This document shows, in pieces, positions 25,670 to 34,627 of a DNA stretch of 64,000 nt. A program made the position numbers and the translations under genes. The notes beneath the pieces are model-generated. The model made no database searches. It was not told where the DNA came from and saw only the letters and a list, made by a program, of their open reading frames with translations. Source of the DNA: Halomonas daqiaonensis (GTDB taxonomy: Bacteria; Pseudomonadota; Gammaproteobacteria; Pseudomonadales; Halomonadaceae). The stretch lies in assembly GCF_900109725.1 (NCBI RefSeq), contig NZ_FOBC01000006.1, forward strand, positions 124,001 to 188,000. Direction: 5' to 3'. Within the stretch, counting starts at the first letter, position 1. Each line of letters opens with the position of its first letter.

Positions 25670-28266
25670 GCCGCACCGGCTGGCCGGCCCTGCTGCGCCT
25701 CTCGGGCCGAAGCCTGATCCGTGACCTGCGTTCCGCCGACGTGCGTGCCCTGGCGCTAGCGTTGGCGCTGGCCGTGGCCGCCTCGACGATGATCGGCTTC
25801 TTTCTCGATCGTCTCGACCGCGGCCTGACCCGCCAGGCCGGCCAGCTCTCGGGCGGCGACGTGGTTCTGGAGCAGGGCCGGCCCTTCGACGAGGAGGTCC
25901 GCCAGGCCCTCGAGGATGCCGGTTTGACGCTCTCTGACCAGGTCGACATGGTCTCGATGATCAGCCGTGGTGACCGCTTCCAGCCGGCCAGCCTCAAGGT
26001 GGTCGATGATGTCTATCCGCACTACGGCACGGCCCGCGTGGACCGCGGCGACGGCATCGAGTCGCTGGCCCATGGCCCGTCGCCGGGCGAGGTCTGGGTG
26101 GCGCCGCGTCTCGCCCTGCTGATGGAACTCGAGGTGGGAGACCGGATTCGCCTCGGCCAGACTGAGCTCGAGGTCAGCGGCGTGATCGAGCGCGAGCCTG
26201 ACCAGTCGGCCGGCTTCGGCAGCTTCAATCCGCGGCTGATGATGCATCACGATGATCTGGACGCCACCGGGCTTGTCCAGGAGGGCTCGCGGGTGGAGTT
26301 CGAGCTGTTGGCCGCCGGCAGCGCCGAGGCGGTGGCCCGTGTTGAGCCGCTGCTGGAGGGGCTGCGCCGTGAGGGGGTGGAGGTGCGCGACGTGCGAAGC
26401 GACCGTCCCCAGCTGGGTAGTGCCCTGTCGCGGGCCGAGCAGTATCTCGGCCTGGCGGGGCTTGCCGCAGTGCTGCTGGCCGGTGTGGCTGTGGCCATGT
26501 CCACCCGGCGCTACGTCGACCGCCACCTGGATACTGCCGCGCTGCTGCGCTGCTTCGGTGCCACCCAAGGCGAACTGCTGCGCCTTTTCGTGCTGCAGCT
26601 GCTGTGGCTGGCACTGGCGGCCTCGGCGCTGGGAGCCCTGCTGGGCCTGGCCGGTCAGGCCCTGCTGGTGAGGATGCTGTCGGTCTTCCTGCCGTTCAGC
26701 CTGCCGGCGCCCGGCCTGCTGCCGCTGTGGCTCGGGGTGTTTACCGCCCTGGCGGTGCTGGCCGGTTTCGCCGGACCGACCCTGCTGCGCCTCAAGCGGG
26801 TCAGCGCCCTCAAGGTGCTGCGCCGTGAGCTGGATCCCTTACCACCCTCGGCCTGGCTGGTGGTAGGTGTGGCGTCGTTGGTCTTTGGCGGGTTGCTGTG
26901 GCTCTATTCCGGCGACCCCTGGCTCGCCGTCGGCCTGCTGCTGGGCGGGCTGGTAATGCTGGTGGTGCTATGGGGGCTCGGCGGCGGGCTGCTCGGCCTG
27001 GTGTTACGGGCCACCTCACGCCTGCCGCGCGGCCACGGGGCGTCGGATGGCCTGGTCACGGCCGTGCGGCTGGGCGGCCAGCAGCTGGCGCGGCGCCGCC
27101 AGGCGAGCCTCGGCCAGTTGCTGGCCTTCTCGGTGACCTTCTTCGCCGTGGCCATGATCGCCCTGGTACGCGGTGATCTGCTCACCACCTGGCAGGCCCA
27201 GTTGCCGGAGGACACTCCCAACCACTTCGCCATCAATATCCAGCCCCAGGAGCGGGACGCCTTCGCCTCGGCCCTGGAAGAAGCCACGGATGCCCGCAGC
27301 GCCCTCTATCCCATGGTCCGCGGGCGCCTCACCGCCATCAACGACCAGCCCCCGCGCGATGTCGTGCCGGCGGAGTCGCGAGGCGACAACGCCCTGCGTC
27401 GCGAGCTCAATCTGACCTGGCGCGAGACCCTGCCCAAGGGCAACCGGGTGGTGGCAGGGGAGTGGTTCGCCGAGGGCCAGTCGGCCGCGACGGAAAGCTG
27501 GCTGGACGAAGTGGACGCCGAGCCGAGCTCCACGGCCCGTGACGCGGCGGTACCGATCTCTGTGGAGGACGGTCTGGCCGAGCGCCTCGGTCTCGCCCTC
27601 GGTGATCGCCTGACCTTCACCATCGGTAGCGACGAGGTCACCGGTGAGGTGACTAGCCTGCGCAGCCTCGACTGGGAGAGCTTTCGGCCCAACTTCTTCG
27701 TGATCTTCCCGCCCGGGACCCTGGAGCGTTTCGGCCATAGCTACATCACCGCCTTCCATCTCGGCGACGACGACCGCGACCTGCTGCGTCGTCTGGTACA
27801 GGAATTTCCCGGCGTCACCCTGCTCGACGTGGAGGCCATCCTCGGCCAGGTGCGCGAGGTACTGACCCAAGTCACCCGCGCGGTGGAGCTGGTGCTGGGC
27901 TTCGTGTTGCTGGCCGGTATCAGCGTACTCTATGCGGCGCTGACCGCCAGCCTGCCGGTGCGAGCCCACGAGAGCGGCCTGTTGCGGGTGTTCGGGGCCG
28001 GCAACCGCCTGCTGTCGCGGATGCAGGCGGCGGAGTTCGCCGTATTGGGGCTGGCCAGTGGGCTGATGGGCGCGCTGCTGGCCGAGCTGGCGACCGCCGG
28101 AATCTACCTGGCCTGGTTCGACCTGGCCCCCAGGGTCCACTGGCAGCTGTGGCTGATCCTGCCGCTGGCCGGCGCGCTGCTGATCGGCCTCATCGGCCAT
28201 CTGCTCTCTCGGGGCCTGCGCCGCCAGGCTCCGGCGGCCAGCCTCGGCCTGCTGGGCGAGGCCTGA
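25666..28266 (+). CDS. ybbP: FtsX-like ABC permease, YbbP family
   Basis: This 866-residue inner-membrane protein has a membrane segment at about 20-40, a long periplasmic domain, three central segments (about 260-380), two further segments near 400-460, a second soluble domain, and three C-terminal segments with a repeated FtsX fold. It partners the ATPase encoded just upstream. Such pairs extract or move lipophilic material in the envelope rather than import nutrients. The exact cargo is not known. Confidence 0.87.
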   Translation: MSRTGWPALLRLSGRSLIRDLRSADVRALALALALAVAASTMIGFFLDRLDRGLTRQAGQLSGGDVVLEQGRPFDEEVRQALEDAGLTLSDQVDMVSMISRGDRFQPASLKVVDDVYPHYGTARVDRGDGIESLAHGPSPGEVWVAPRLALLMELEVGDRIRLGQTELEVSGVIEREPDQSAGFGSFNPRLMMHHDDLDATGLVQEGSRVEFELLAAGSAEAVARVEPLLEGLRREGVEVRDVRSDRPQLGSALSRAEQYLGLAGLAAVLLAGVAVAMSTRRYVDRHLDTAALLRCFGATQGELLRLFVLQLLWLALAASALGALLGLAGQALLVRMLSVFLPFSLPAPGLLPLWLGVFTALAVLAGFAGPTLLRLKRVSALKVLRRELDPLPPSAWLVVGVASLVFGGLLWLYSGDPWLAVGLLLGGLVMLVVLWGLGGGLLGLVLRATSRLPRGHGASDGLVTAVRLGGQQLARRRQASLGQLLAFSVTFFAVAMIALVRGDLLTTWQAQLPEDTPNHFAINIQPQERDAFASALEEATDARSALYPMVRGRLTAINDQPPRDVVPAESRGDNALRRELNLTWRETLPKGNRVVAGEWFAEGQSAATESWLDEVDAEPSSTARDAAVPISVEDGLAERLGLALGDRLTFTIGSDEVTGEVTSLRSLDWESFRPNFFVIFPPGTLERFGHSYITAFHLGDDDRDLLRRLVQEFPGVTLLDVEAILGQVREVLTQVTRAVELVLGFVLLAGISVLYAALTASLPVRAHESGLLRVFGAGNRLLSRMQAAEFAVLGLASGLMGALLAELATAGIYLAWFDLAPRVHWQLWLILPLAGALLIGLIGHLLSRGLRRQAPAASLGLLGEA

Positions 28267-28338
28267 CACTGACCAGTTTCTCCGTCTTCCGCTACACTGG
28301 CATCTGATATCGAACAATCACTCGAGAGGTGAAACACG

Positions 28339-29757
28339 ATGATGTCGTCCGCAAGCCGCTTGACTCTCAATGCCGTCACCTTGGCGCTGCTGATCGTTCC
28401 CAGCTTGGGCCTGGCCGATGCCGACCGCCTCGAGGCCGACCTGCGTGCCCTGTTCGGGGCTGACGGGGCCTTCGAAGTGGGCAATATCGCCGAGGGGACG
28501 ATCCGCGATCGCACTATCGCCGAGGCGATCCGCTTCCAGGCTGATGAGGGTGAGCGCCTGCTGATCGACCGCTATGTCGTCAACGGCGACTATGACCAGC
28601 CCGACGAGGTCACCATCGAGGGCGTCCGTCTCGAGGACAGCCTCACCGAGGTGCTGCTGATGAGCGTCGAGCGCATCGTTCTGGACGAGCCATCCCAGGC
28701 GGTGTTCCCGCTGGGTGGCAGCGAGCCGGGAGAGATCGAAGTGGGCAGACTGACCATCGATGACATCGTCATCGATTTGGGCTCCGAGTTTGCCGCGGAG
28801 CTCTTCGATGACCCCTCCCTGGAAGAGGGCGAGGGCAGCCTGGCAATCGAGCTGGTGCGTGGCGAATCGCTCTCCCATCAAGCCATCGGCATGGTGGAAG
28901 TCATCGGCGTTAAGGGCGTTAGCCAGGATCTCGGCGAACTGGGTTCTGGCTCCTTCAGCCTCTCCTCCCTCCACCTCGAGGGCCTCAGTGGTCTGGATGA
29001 GGAGATGGGGGAAGGTGAGAACGAGCAGCAGCTCGATCGTTTCGAGCTGAACGACCTGGTCGTCGACGCCGAGCGGTTTGTCGGCAGTCTGGCGCACTTG
29101 AGCCTCGATGGCGACTTCAGCGACGGCCAGGGCGGGTTGGAGATCGATGCTTTTCAGGCTGATCTGGCACGCATGATCGAACTGGCACCAGAGGAGGAGA
29201 GGGCCCAGTTGCGCATGGCCAGCAATGTGCTGACCGACGGCAGCGGCGAATTGCGTATCGATGCCGCCCTGCTCGGAAACTGGGAACAGGGCGAGATGCA
29301 AAGCCTCATCACCAGCGATAGCCATGTCACGATCCATGATGCCCTGAGGCTGCTGGTCGACGTCGAGCTGCCGGTGGTGCTGTCCGAAGGGGTCACCCCG
29401 GCGGCCGTATTTGCCGATGCCGGGGTGCTGGAGTCGGCCAAACTGCTGGGTGGGAACCTTCGACTGATCCTCAACGAGCAGGGGCTGTTGGGTCGCCTGA
29501 CCACTCTGGGTGCGGCCATGGAGGGGATAACCGAAAGCCAGTACATCGAGCAGGCGCGCACCCAGGCCGAGGGCTTCGGCATGATGTTCGGCCCTGAAGT
29601 GCAGCAGTTCCTGCTGGGGCTGGTGTCCCTGGCCGAAGGCGCCGCCGATGAGCTCGAGGTTGCCGTCACCCTTCCGGCGGAGAGCAACCTGGAAACCTAC
29701 ACCGGCGATCCCATGGGGTTGCCCGAGCGTCTCGAGATGCGCGTGGAAACGCGCTGA
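28339..29757 (+). CDS. Exported protein of unknown function
   Basis: This 472-residue acidic protein has a signal peptide (1-26, LGLADA end) and no recognised domain. Its pattern of E-[GV]-x-[RL]-[LV]-E-D/S units and alternating strands suggests a repetitive beta-rich fold. The later part resembles DUF945-like periplasmic proteins in style (DLEIDAFQADLARM; LLVDVELPVVLSEG) but I do not claim membership. The ATG is a double (MM) preceded by AGAGGTG. It is a single-gene unit between ybbP and glyA, with typical GC content. Confidence 0.6.
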   Translation: MMSSASRLTLNAVTLALLIVPSLGLADADRLEADLRALFGADGAFEVGNIAEGTIRDRTIAEAIRFQADEGERLLIDRYVVNGDYDQPDEVTIEGVRLEDSLTEVLLMSVERIVLDEPSQAVFPLGGSEPGEIEVGRLTIDDIVIDLGSEFAAELFDDPSLEEGEGSLAIELVRGESLSHQAIGMVEVIGVKGVSQDLGELGSGSFSLSSLHLEGLSGLDEEMGEGENEQQLDRFELNDLVVDAERFVGSLAHLSLDGDFSDGQGGLEIDAFQADLARMIELAPEEERAQLRMASNVLTDGSGELRIDAALLGNWEQGEMQSLITSDSHVTIHDALRLLVDVELPVVLSEGVTPAAVFADAGVLESAKLLGGNLRLILNEQGLLGRLTTLGAAMEGITESQYIEQARTQAEGFGMMFGPEVQQFLLGLVSLAEGAADELEVAVTLPAESNLETYTGDPMGLPERLEMRVETR

Positions 29758-29925
29758 GCGAAGCGGTCCGAGCAAGGCTTCCCAGGATAGTGATAGGCCC
29801 GATAATCGGGTGGGGGCAAGATGAAATGCCCGCCGCTCGGGATGATTGCCTTTCATGTGAAAGCCGTCGGGGGCTGGGGTATCATGCTGACCTCAGATTA
29901 TCCCGTGATACGAGGTTCCCCGCCG

Positions 29926-31191
29926 ATGTTCAGCCATGACATGACGATTGCCGGTTTCGATGACGCCCTGTTCGACGCGATGCAGAAGGAAGTGGCGCGT
30001 CAGGAAGCGCACATCGAGCTGATCGCCTCCGAGAACTATGCCAGCCCCCGAGTCCTCGAGGCGCAGGGCAGCCAACTGACCAACAAGTATGCGGAAGGCT
30101 ACCCCGGCAAACGCTACTACGGCGGCTGCGAGTACGTGGACATTGTCGAGCAACTCGCCATCGACTATGCCAAGGAGCTGTTCGGCGCGACCTATGCCAA
30201 CGTTCAGCCCCACTCCGGCTCCCAGGCCAACGGTGCTGCGTTCCAGGCGTTGGTCAAGCCGGGCGACACCATCCTCGGCATGAGCCTCGACGCCGGCGGC
30301 CACCTGACACATGGCGCCAAGCCCAATTTCTCAGGCAAGCACTACAATGCCGTGCAGTACGGTATCGACGAGGCCGGCCGCATCGATTACGACGAAGTGG
30401 CGAAACTGGCCCGCGAGCACAAGCCCAGGATGATCATCGCCGGTTTCTCCGCCTACTCCCAGATCATCGACTGGGCGAAGTTCCGCGAGATTGCCGACGA
30501 GGTTGGCGCCTACCTGCTGGTGGATATGGCCCACGTGGCTGGCCTGGTGGCTGCCGGGGTCTATCCGACACCTCTGCCCCACGCCCATGTGGTCACCACC
30601 ACCACCCACAAGACCCTGCGCGGCCCGCGTGGCGGCCTGATCCTTTCCAGCGAAGGTGACGAGCAAATCGAGAAGAAGCTGCAGTCCGCGGTCTTTCCGG
30701 GCGGGCAGGGTGGCCCGCTGGAGCACGTCATCGCCGCCAAGGCGATCTGCTTCAAGGAGGCCATGGAACCCGAGTTCAAGACCTACCAGCAGCAGGTGGT
30801 CAAGAATGCCCAGGCCATGGCCGGGGTGTTCATCGAGCGTGGCTTCGAGGTGGTCTCAGGCGGCACCGAGGACCATCTCTTCCTGCTCTCGCTGATCAAG
30901 CAGGGCCTGACCGGCAAGGACGCCGACGCCGCCCTGGGACGCGCCCATATCACCGTCAACAAGAACGCCGTGCCCGGTGATCCGCAGAGCCCCTTTGTTA
31001 CCTCTGGCCTGCGCATCGGTACACCGGCGGTGACCACCCGCGGCTTCGGCGAGACCGAATGTCGGGACCTCGCCGGCTGGATCTGCGACATCCTCGACGT
31101 CATGGCCGCAGGCGATGACCCCGCGACCATCGAGATCGAGGTCAAGTCGAAGGTCGAGGCCGTCTGTGTCCGCCTGCCGGTCTATCGCTGA
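29926..31191 (+). CDS. glyA: Serine hydroxymethyltransferase
   Basis: GlyA interconverts serine and glycine with tetrahydrofolate and supplies one-carbon units. Its 421 residues include the PLP Lys229 in [16 protein letters not shown] and the conserved [11 protein letters not shown] and [17 protein letters not shown] blocks near 31-69. The ATG at 29926 aligns with the E. coli start; the earlier in-frame ATG at 29821 would add an unrelated 35 residues. Confidence 0.96.
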   Translation: MFSHDMTIAGFDDALFDAMQKEVARQEAHIELIASENYASPRVLEAQGSQLTNKYAEGYPGKRYYGGCEYVDIVEQLAIDYAKELFGATYANVQPHSGSQANGAAFQALVKPGDTILGMSLDAGGHLTHGAKPNFSGKHYNAVQYGIDEAGRIDYDEVAKLAREHKPRMIIAGFSAYSQIIDWAKFREIADEVGAYLLVDMAHVAGLVAAGVYPTPLPHAHVVTTTTHKTLRGPRGGLILSSEGDEQIEKKLQSAVFPGGQGGPLEHVIAAKAICFKEAMEPEFKTYQQQVVKNAQAMAGVFIERGFEVVSGGTEDHLFLLSLIKQGLTGKDADAALGRAHITVNKNAVPGDPQSPFVTSGLRIGTPAVTTRGFGETECRDLAGWICDILDVMAAGDDPATIEIEVKSKVEAVCVRLPVYR

Positions 31192-31221
31192 TCACTCGGC
31201 GTGTCTCGCCAACCTTGACAT

Positions 31222-31260
31222 ACAGCACCCCGCGCCTTTTTTCACGGAGCGGGGTGCTGT
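31222..31260 (+). terminator. Terminator-like hairpin after glyA
   Basis: A 12-bp perfect stem (31222-31233 with 31249-31260) carries the TTTTTT tract in its 15-base loop rather than after it. It may end the glyA transcript inefficiently or protect its 3' end. Confidence 0.5.
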
Positions 31261-31463
31261 CGTTGTGAGATTCTTCCTCAACTTTCATGACAGATCGCCA
31301 TGCAAGGATATGTGCCCTTGACCCGATCCATCTATTTCTTTGCAGGATTGCTTCGATAAATTTGACCTGCATCAAGCCGCGTCCAAATGCCTCATGTGAA
31401 AGATGCGCCTGTGCCCTAAGCTTCGAGAACGTGAAATATGTTATTTGCTTAGAGGTTCTTATT

Positions 31464-31815
31464 ATGAAGTTGAGGCATCTTCTGCTGACGAGTTCGCTGC
31501 TGGCGGCAACCCATGCAGCAGCAGGGTACCGACCTGCACATTCTGCTCTGTGACGCTGCCGGTGACCTGGCCGTTGACGGTTACGCGAGTGCAGAGGCGA
31601 TCAACACGCCACCCAGTAACCCGGCGGGCCAGGTCAAGCCGGAAGGTGTCCTAAGCATGCTGATGAGCAACGGGACCAGCGTGGATGTCTGCGCGATCTA
31701 CTTGCCCAGCAGCGACCTGGGTGAGGACAACCTGCGCGAGGAGGTTGGTGTGGCTGCGCCGGGCCCGATGGCCGAGATGATGCGCGATCCGTCCATTCCC
31801 GTTTACAACTTCTGA
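31464..31815 (+). pseudogene. Decayed DsrE-like exported protein gene
   Basis: ATG 31464 opens a good signal peptide (MKLRHLLLTSSLLAATHAAA) but the frame stops at 31553. In the +1 frame, from about 31513, a 100-codon stretch encodes a DsrE/DsrF-like C-terminal half (HILLCDAAGDLAVDGY, then NGTSVDVCAIYLP and a final PVYNF). Together they look like one periplasmic DsrE-family protein that lost its N-terminal half and its frame at a CAGCAGCAG tract. The second part could still be made from ATG 31513 without a signal peptide. It opens the sulfur island. Confidence 0.62.
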
Positions 31816-31843
31816 GTGTCCCAGCGAACAGAAGGAGTCTTTC

Positions 31844-32035
31844 ATGAAGAGCAATGTGGGCGGCATCGACAAGATAGCCCGTATCGTGGTCGGCGCCGTG
31901 CTGATCCTGCTGGCCCTGACCGGCACGATCGGCGTTTGGGGCTGGATCGGCATATTGCCGTTGGCCACCGGCCTGTTCAACTTCTGTCCGGCCTGGAAGC
32001 TGCTGGACGTCAATACCCGCAAGTCAACCAGGTAG
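31844..32035 (+). CDS. DUF2892 small membrane protein
   Basis: The 63-residue protein has two membrane segments (about 15-33 and 36-52) and the family core NVGGxDRIARxxxG near the start, with FNFCPAW near the end. It matches the YgaP C-terminal domain, often found alone beside rhodaneses and sulfur genes. GAAGGAG lies upstream of the ATG. The conserved Cys47 may carry sulfane sulfur (inference). Confidence 0.85.
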   Translation: MKSNVGGIDKIARIVVGAVLILLALTGTIGVWGWIGILPLATGLFNFCPAWKLLDVNTRKSTR

Positions 32036-32067
32036 CCGGGCCGACCCCGGCCGGTAACCTTCGGTGC

Positions 32068-32097
32068 GGCGCCCGCGACTCCCGAGTCGCGGGCGCC
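32068..32097 (+). terminator. Strong hairpin after the DUF2892 gene
   Basis: A perfect 13-bp GC-rich stem (32068-32080 with 32085-32097) has a 4-base loop. Only TTGCGTTG follows, so termination may be partial. Confidence 0.6.
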
Positions 32098-32197
32098 TTG
32101 CGTTGATGCCTTGCAAGACCGGATTCCGCGCTGTGCGTCGGCTATCGTCTCGATTCATGGCCTCCATCGCTGTATAGAGCAAAAAAACTCTAAGGTT

Positions 32198-32214
32198 ATT
32201 ACATATTATGTAAT
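32198..32214. promoter_or_regulatory. Palindromic operator candidate before the first persulfide dioxygenase gene
   Basis: ATTACAT-ATT-ATGTAAT is a perfect 7-base inverted repeat with a 3-base spacer in an AT-rich promoter region, 41 bp before the start codon. Sulfide/persulfide-sensing ArsR-type repressors such as BigR control similar genes elsewhere, but this site is not a known BigR box that I can confirm. Confidence 0.5.
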
Positions 32215-32255
32215 TGACGCCTGACCAAATCCTGGCGCCAACAGGAGATGACACC

Positions 32256-33164
32256 ATGAAGACCTTCGCGTTCTCGCAGAATACCGGGGCCGGCACGCCC
32301 GATGTGGCAGGCTTCTTCGATCCACGCACCTTTTCCATCCAGTACGTGGTCAGCGATCCGGCGAGCCGCAAGTGCGTAATCATCGACCCGGTCCACGACT
32401 TCGAGGAGACCTCCGGCGCCACGGCCACCCACCACGCCGATGAGCTGCTTGCCTATGTGCAGGCGCAAGGGCTCGAGGTGGAGTGGATCCTCGATACCCA
32501 CCCCCATGCCGATCACTTCTCCGCGGCGCAGTACCTGAAAGCCAAGACAGGTGCGCCCACCGCCATCGGCGAGAAGGTCGTGGCGGTCCAGAAGCTGTGG
32601 AAGGAGCTCTACCACTGGCCCGGCTTTCCCGCGGATGGTTCCCAGTGGGAACGCCTCTTCGCCGAGGGGGAGACGTTCCGCATTGGCGAACTCGAGGCGC
32701 GGGTGATGTTCTCGCCGGGCCATACCCTGGCCTCGATCACCTACGTGATCGGCGACGCCGCCTTCGTCCATGACACCCTTTTCCAGCCGGATTTCGGTAC
32801 CGCTCGGGCCGACTTTCCCGGTGGCGACGCCCACCAGCTGTGGCGCTCCATTCAGGCCATCCTGGCGCTGCCCGACGAGACCCGGCTGTTCACCGGCCAT
32901 GACTACATGCCCGATGGCCGGGAGCCGGTGTGGGAAAGCACGGTGCGCGAGCAACGCGAGACTAACAAGCACCTGGTCGATGTTTTCGAGGACGACTTCG
33001 TGACGATGCGCCACGAGCGTGACAGCGAGTTGCCGATGCCCAAGCTGATCCTGCACTCCCTGCAGGTGAACATTCGGGGCGGCCGCCTCCCGGAGTCCGA
33101 GACCAACGGCAAGCGCTACCTGAAGATTCCGCTGGATGCCCTGGAGGGGGGTGCCTGGGAGTAG
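32256..33164 (+). CDS. ETHE1-like MBL-fold protein, persulfide dioxygenase candidate
   Basis: The 302-residue protein has the metallo-beta-lactamase metal motif THPHADH (His82, His84, Asp86, His87), a later SPGHT histidine and a C-terminal TGHDY. The DPxxRTFS and IIDPV N-terminal strands match the ETHE1/Blh group, non-heme iron enzymes that oxidise glutathione persulfide to sulfite. AGGAGA precedes the ATG at 32256. It is about 300 residues rather than 240, with an extra C-terminal tail shared with its paralogue at 33297. The reaction is inferred from family and neighbours. Confidence 0.78.
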   Translation: MKTFAFSQNTGAGTPDVAGFFDPRTFSIQYVVSDPASRKCVIIDPVHDFEETSGATATHHADELLAYVQAQGLEVEWILDTHPHADHFSAAQYLKAKTGAPTAIGEKVVAVQKLWKELYHWPGFPADGSQWERLFAEGETFRIGELEARVMFSPGHTLASITYVIGDAAFVHDTLFQPDFGTARADFPGGDAHQLWRSIQAILALPDETRLFTGHDYMPDGREPVWESTVREQRETNKHLVDVFEDDFVTMRHERDSELPMPKLILHSLQVNIRGGRLPESETNGKRYLKIPLDALEGGAWE

Positions 33165-33207
33165 CTGGCCTCGTTGATGTCGGGAAGCGATATGCTTCGC
33201 AAGCCTC

Positions 33208-33226
33208 ATAGAATTAAATATTCTAT
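33208..33226. promoter_or_regulatory. Palindromic operator overlapping a promoter before the second MBL gene
   Basis: ATAGAAT-N5-ATTCTAT is a perfect inverted repeat. A TATACT -10-like box follows at 33247-33252, placing its -35 region (about 33224-33229) at the edge of the repeat, which would suit repression. The sequence differs from the palindrome at 32198. Confidence 0.5.
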
Positions 33227-33296
33227 TCTTAGAACTTGCTTGGCCTTATACTGACGCCATCTCTCGGCCAGCGACATTCAATGGAGGTTGTTTCCC

Positions 33297-34163
33297 ATGT
33301 CACAGCCAGTGGTCACCCACTTCTTCGACGAGCCGACCAATACCTTCAGCTATGTGGTGCAGGATCCCTCGAGCCGTGCCTGCGCGATCCTCGATTCGGT
33401 GCTCGATTTCGACTACGCCGCCGGGCGCACCGATGTGCGATCCGCCGACACGATCATCGACTTCGTGCGTGACAACGGCCTCGAGGTGGAGTGGGTACTC
33501 GAGACCCACGTCCACGCCGACCACCTCTCCGCCGCCCCCTATCTGCACGAGACACTGGGCGGAAAGACGGGCATCGGCGCCAATATCACCGTGGTGCAGG
33601 ACGTCTTTGGCAAGGCCTTCAATGCCGGTACCGAGTTCGCCCGCGACGGCAGCCAGTTCGACCGCCTCTTCGAGGAGGGCGACACCTTCACCATCGGCCA
33701 CCTGGAGGGGCGGGTGCTGCACACGCCGGGCCACACGCCGGCCTGCCTGACCTACGTGATCGGCGACGCCGCTTTCGTCGGCGATACCCTCTTCATGCCC
33801 GACTACGGCACCGCCCGCTGCGACTTCCCCGGCGGCGATGCCCGCACGCTTTTCCGCTCCATCCAGAAGGTGCTGGCCCTGCCGGGCGAGACCCGCATCT
33901 TCCTGTGCCACGATTACAAGGCCCCGGAGCGTGAGGAATTCCAGCACGAGACCAGCGTGGCCGAGCAGCGTCAGCAGAACGTGCATGTGCACGAGGGCAT
34001 CAGCGAAGAGGAGTTCGTCAAGATGCGCACCGAACGCGATGCGACCCTGGGCATGCCGCGTCTGATCCTGCCCTCGGTGCAGGTCAATATGCGCGCCGGG
34101 CACATGCCGCCGGCCGAGGACAACGGCCAGGTCTACCTCAAGGTACCGATCAACAAGTTTTGA
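33297..34163 (+). CDS. blh: ETHE1-like MBL-fold protein, second persulfide dioxygenase candidate
   Basis: The 288-residue paralogue has the metal motif THVHADH (His71, His73, Asp75, His76), TPGHT and a CHDY motif. It shares the full length and the C-terminal block (MPxLILxSxQVN) with the protein encoded at 32256. Blh proteins (beta-lactamase-like hydrolase) are persulfide dioxygenases in BigR-type sulfide-detoxification operons. GGAGG (33283-33287) supports ATG 33297. It is followed closely by a DUF442 gene and is probably the head of an operon running to 36910 or further. Confidence 0.78.
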   Translation: MSQPVVTHFFDEPTNTFSYVVQDPSSRACAILDSVLDFDYAAGRTDVRSADTIIDFVRDNGLEVEWVLETHVHADHLSAAPYLHETLGGKTGIGANITVVQDVFGKAFNAGTEFARDGSQFDRLFEEGDTFTIGHLEGRVLHTPGHTPACLTYVIGDAAFVGDTLFMPDYGTARCDFPGGDARTLFRSIQKVLALPGETRIFLCHDYKAPEREEFQHETSVAEQRQQNVHVHEGISEEEFVKMRTERDATLGMPRLILPSVQVNMRAGHMPPAEDNGQVYLKVPINKF

Positions 34164-34189
34164 GACCCCAGCTTTCCAGGAGAACGTCC

Positions 34190-34624
34190 ATGCAGATTCA
34201 TGAACTCGAACCCGGCTTCGCCATCGCCGATGCGGTGACGCCTGCCGATCTCGACGAGGTCGCCCGCCGCGGCTTTCGCTCGGTGATCTGCAATCGCCAG
34301 CCCGGCGAAGCCGAGGATCACCCCGACGACCGTGCCCTGAAGGCCCGCGCCGCCGAGCTCGGCCTCGAGTGGCGCTCTATCCCGGTCACTCCCGGTGAGT
34401 ACTCGGAGGCCGACATCGAGGCCTTCGGCCAGGCCCTCGACGGTCTACCCACGCCGATTCTGGCCTTCTGCAAGACCGGCAAGCGGGCCGTGCATCTCTG
34501 GGCCCATGCGCGCAGCCAGCAGGCGGGCTGCGACATCCCGGCGCTACTGGCCGCCGCGCATGCCGCCGGCCATGACCTGGAAGCGCGCCGCCCGATGCTG
34601 GAAGCCGCCGCCGGGCTGAAGTGA
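34190..34624 (+). CDS. DUF442 / TIGR01244 family sulfur transferase-like phosphatase-fold protein
   Basis: The protein has 144 residues. The P-loop-like CKTGKR (Cys94-Arg99) in ILAFCKTGKRA resembles a tyrosine-phosphatase active site, and the family is annotated as putative sulfurtransferase. In some bacteria this domain is fused to the persulfide dioxygenase; here it is a separate gene 26 bases after it, which supports a shared role in sulfane-sulfur handling. CAGGAGA precedes the ATG. Confidence 0.82.
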   Translation: MQIHELEPGFAIADAVTPADLDEVARRGFRSVICNRQPGEAEDHPDDRALKARAAELGLEWRSIPVTPGEYSEADIEAFGQALDGLPTPILAFCKTGKRAVHLWAHARSQQAGCDIPALLAAAHAAGHDLEARRPMLEAAAGLK

Positions 34625-34627
34625 GCG

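Noticed and set aside
31287-31463. Extension of the DsrE-like signal peptide frame upstream to 31287
   Set aside because: The added residues are Cys/Arg-rich without family likeness; ATG 31464 gives a clean signal peptide.
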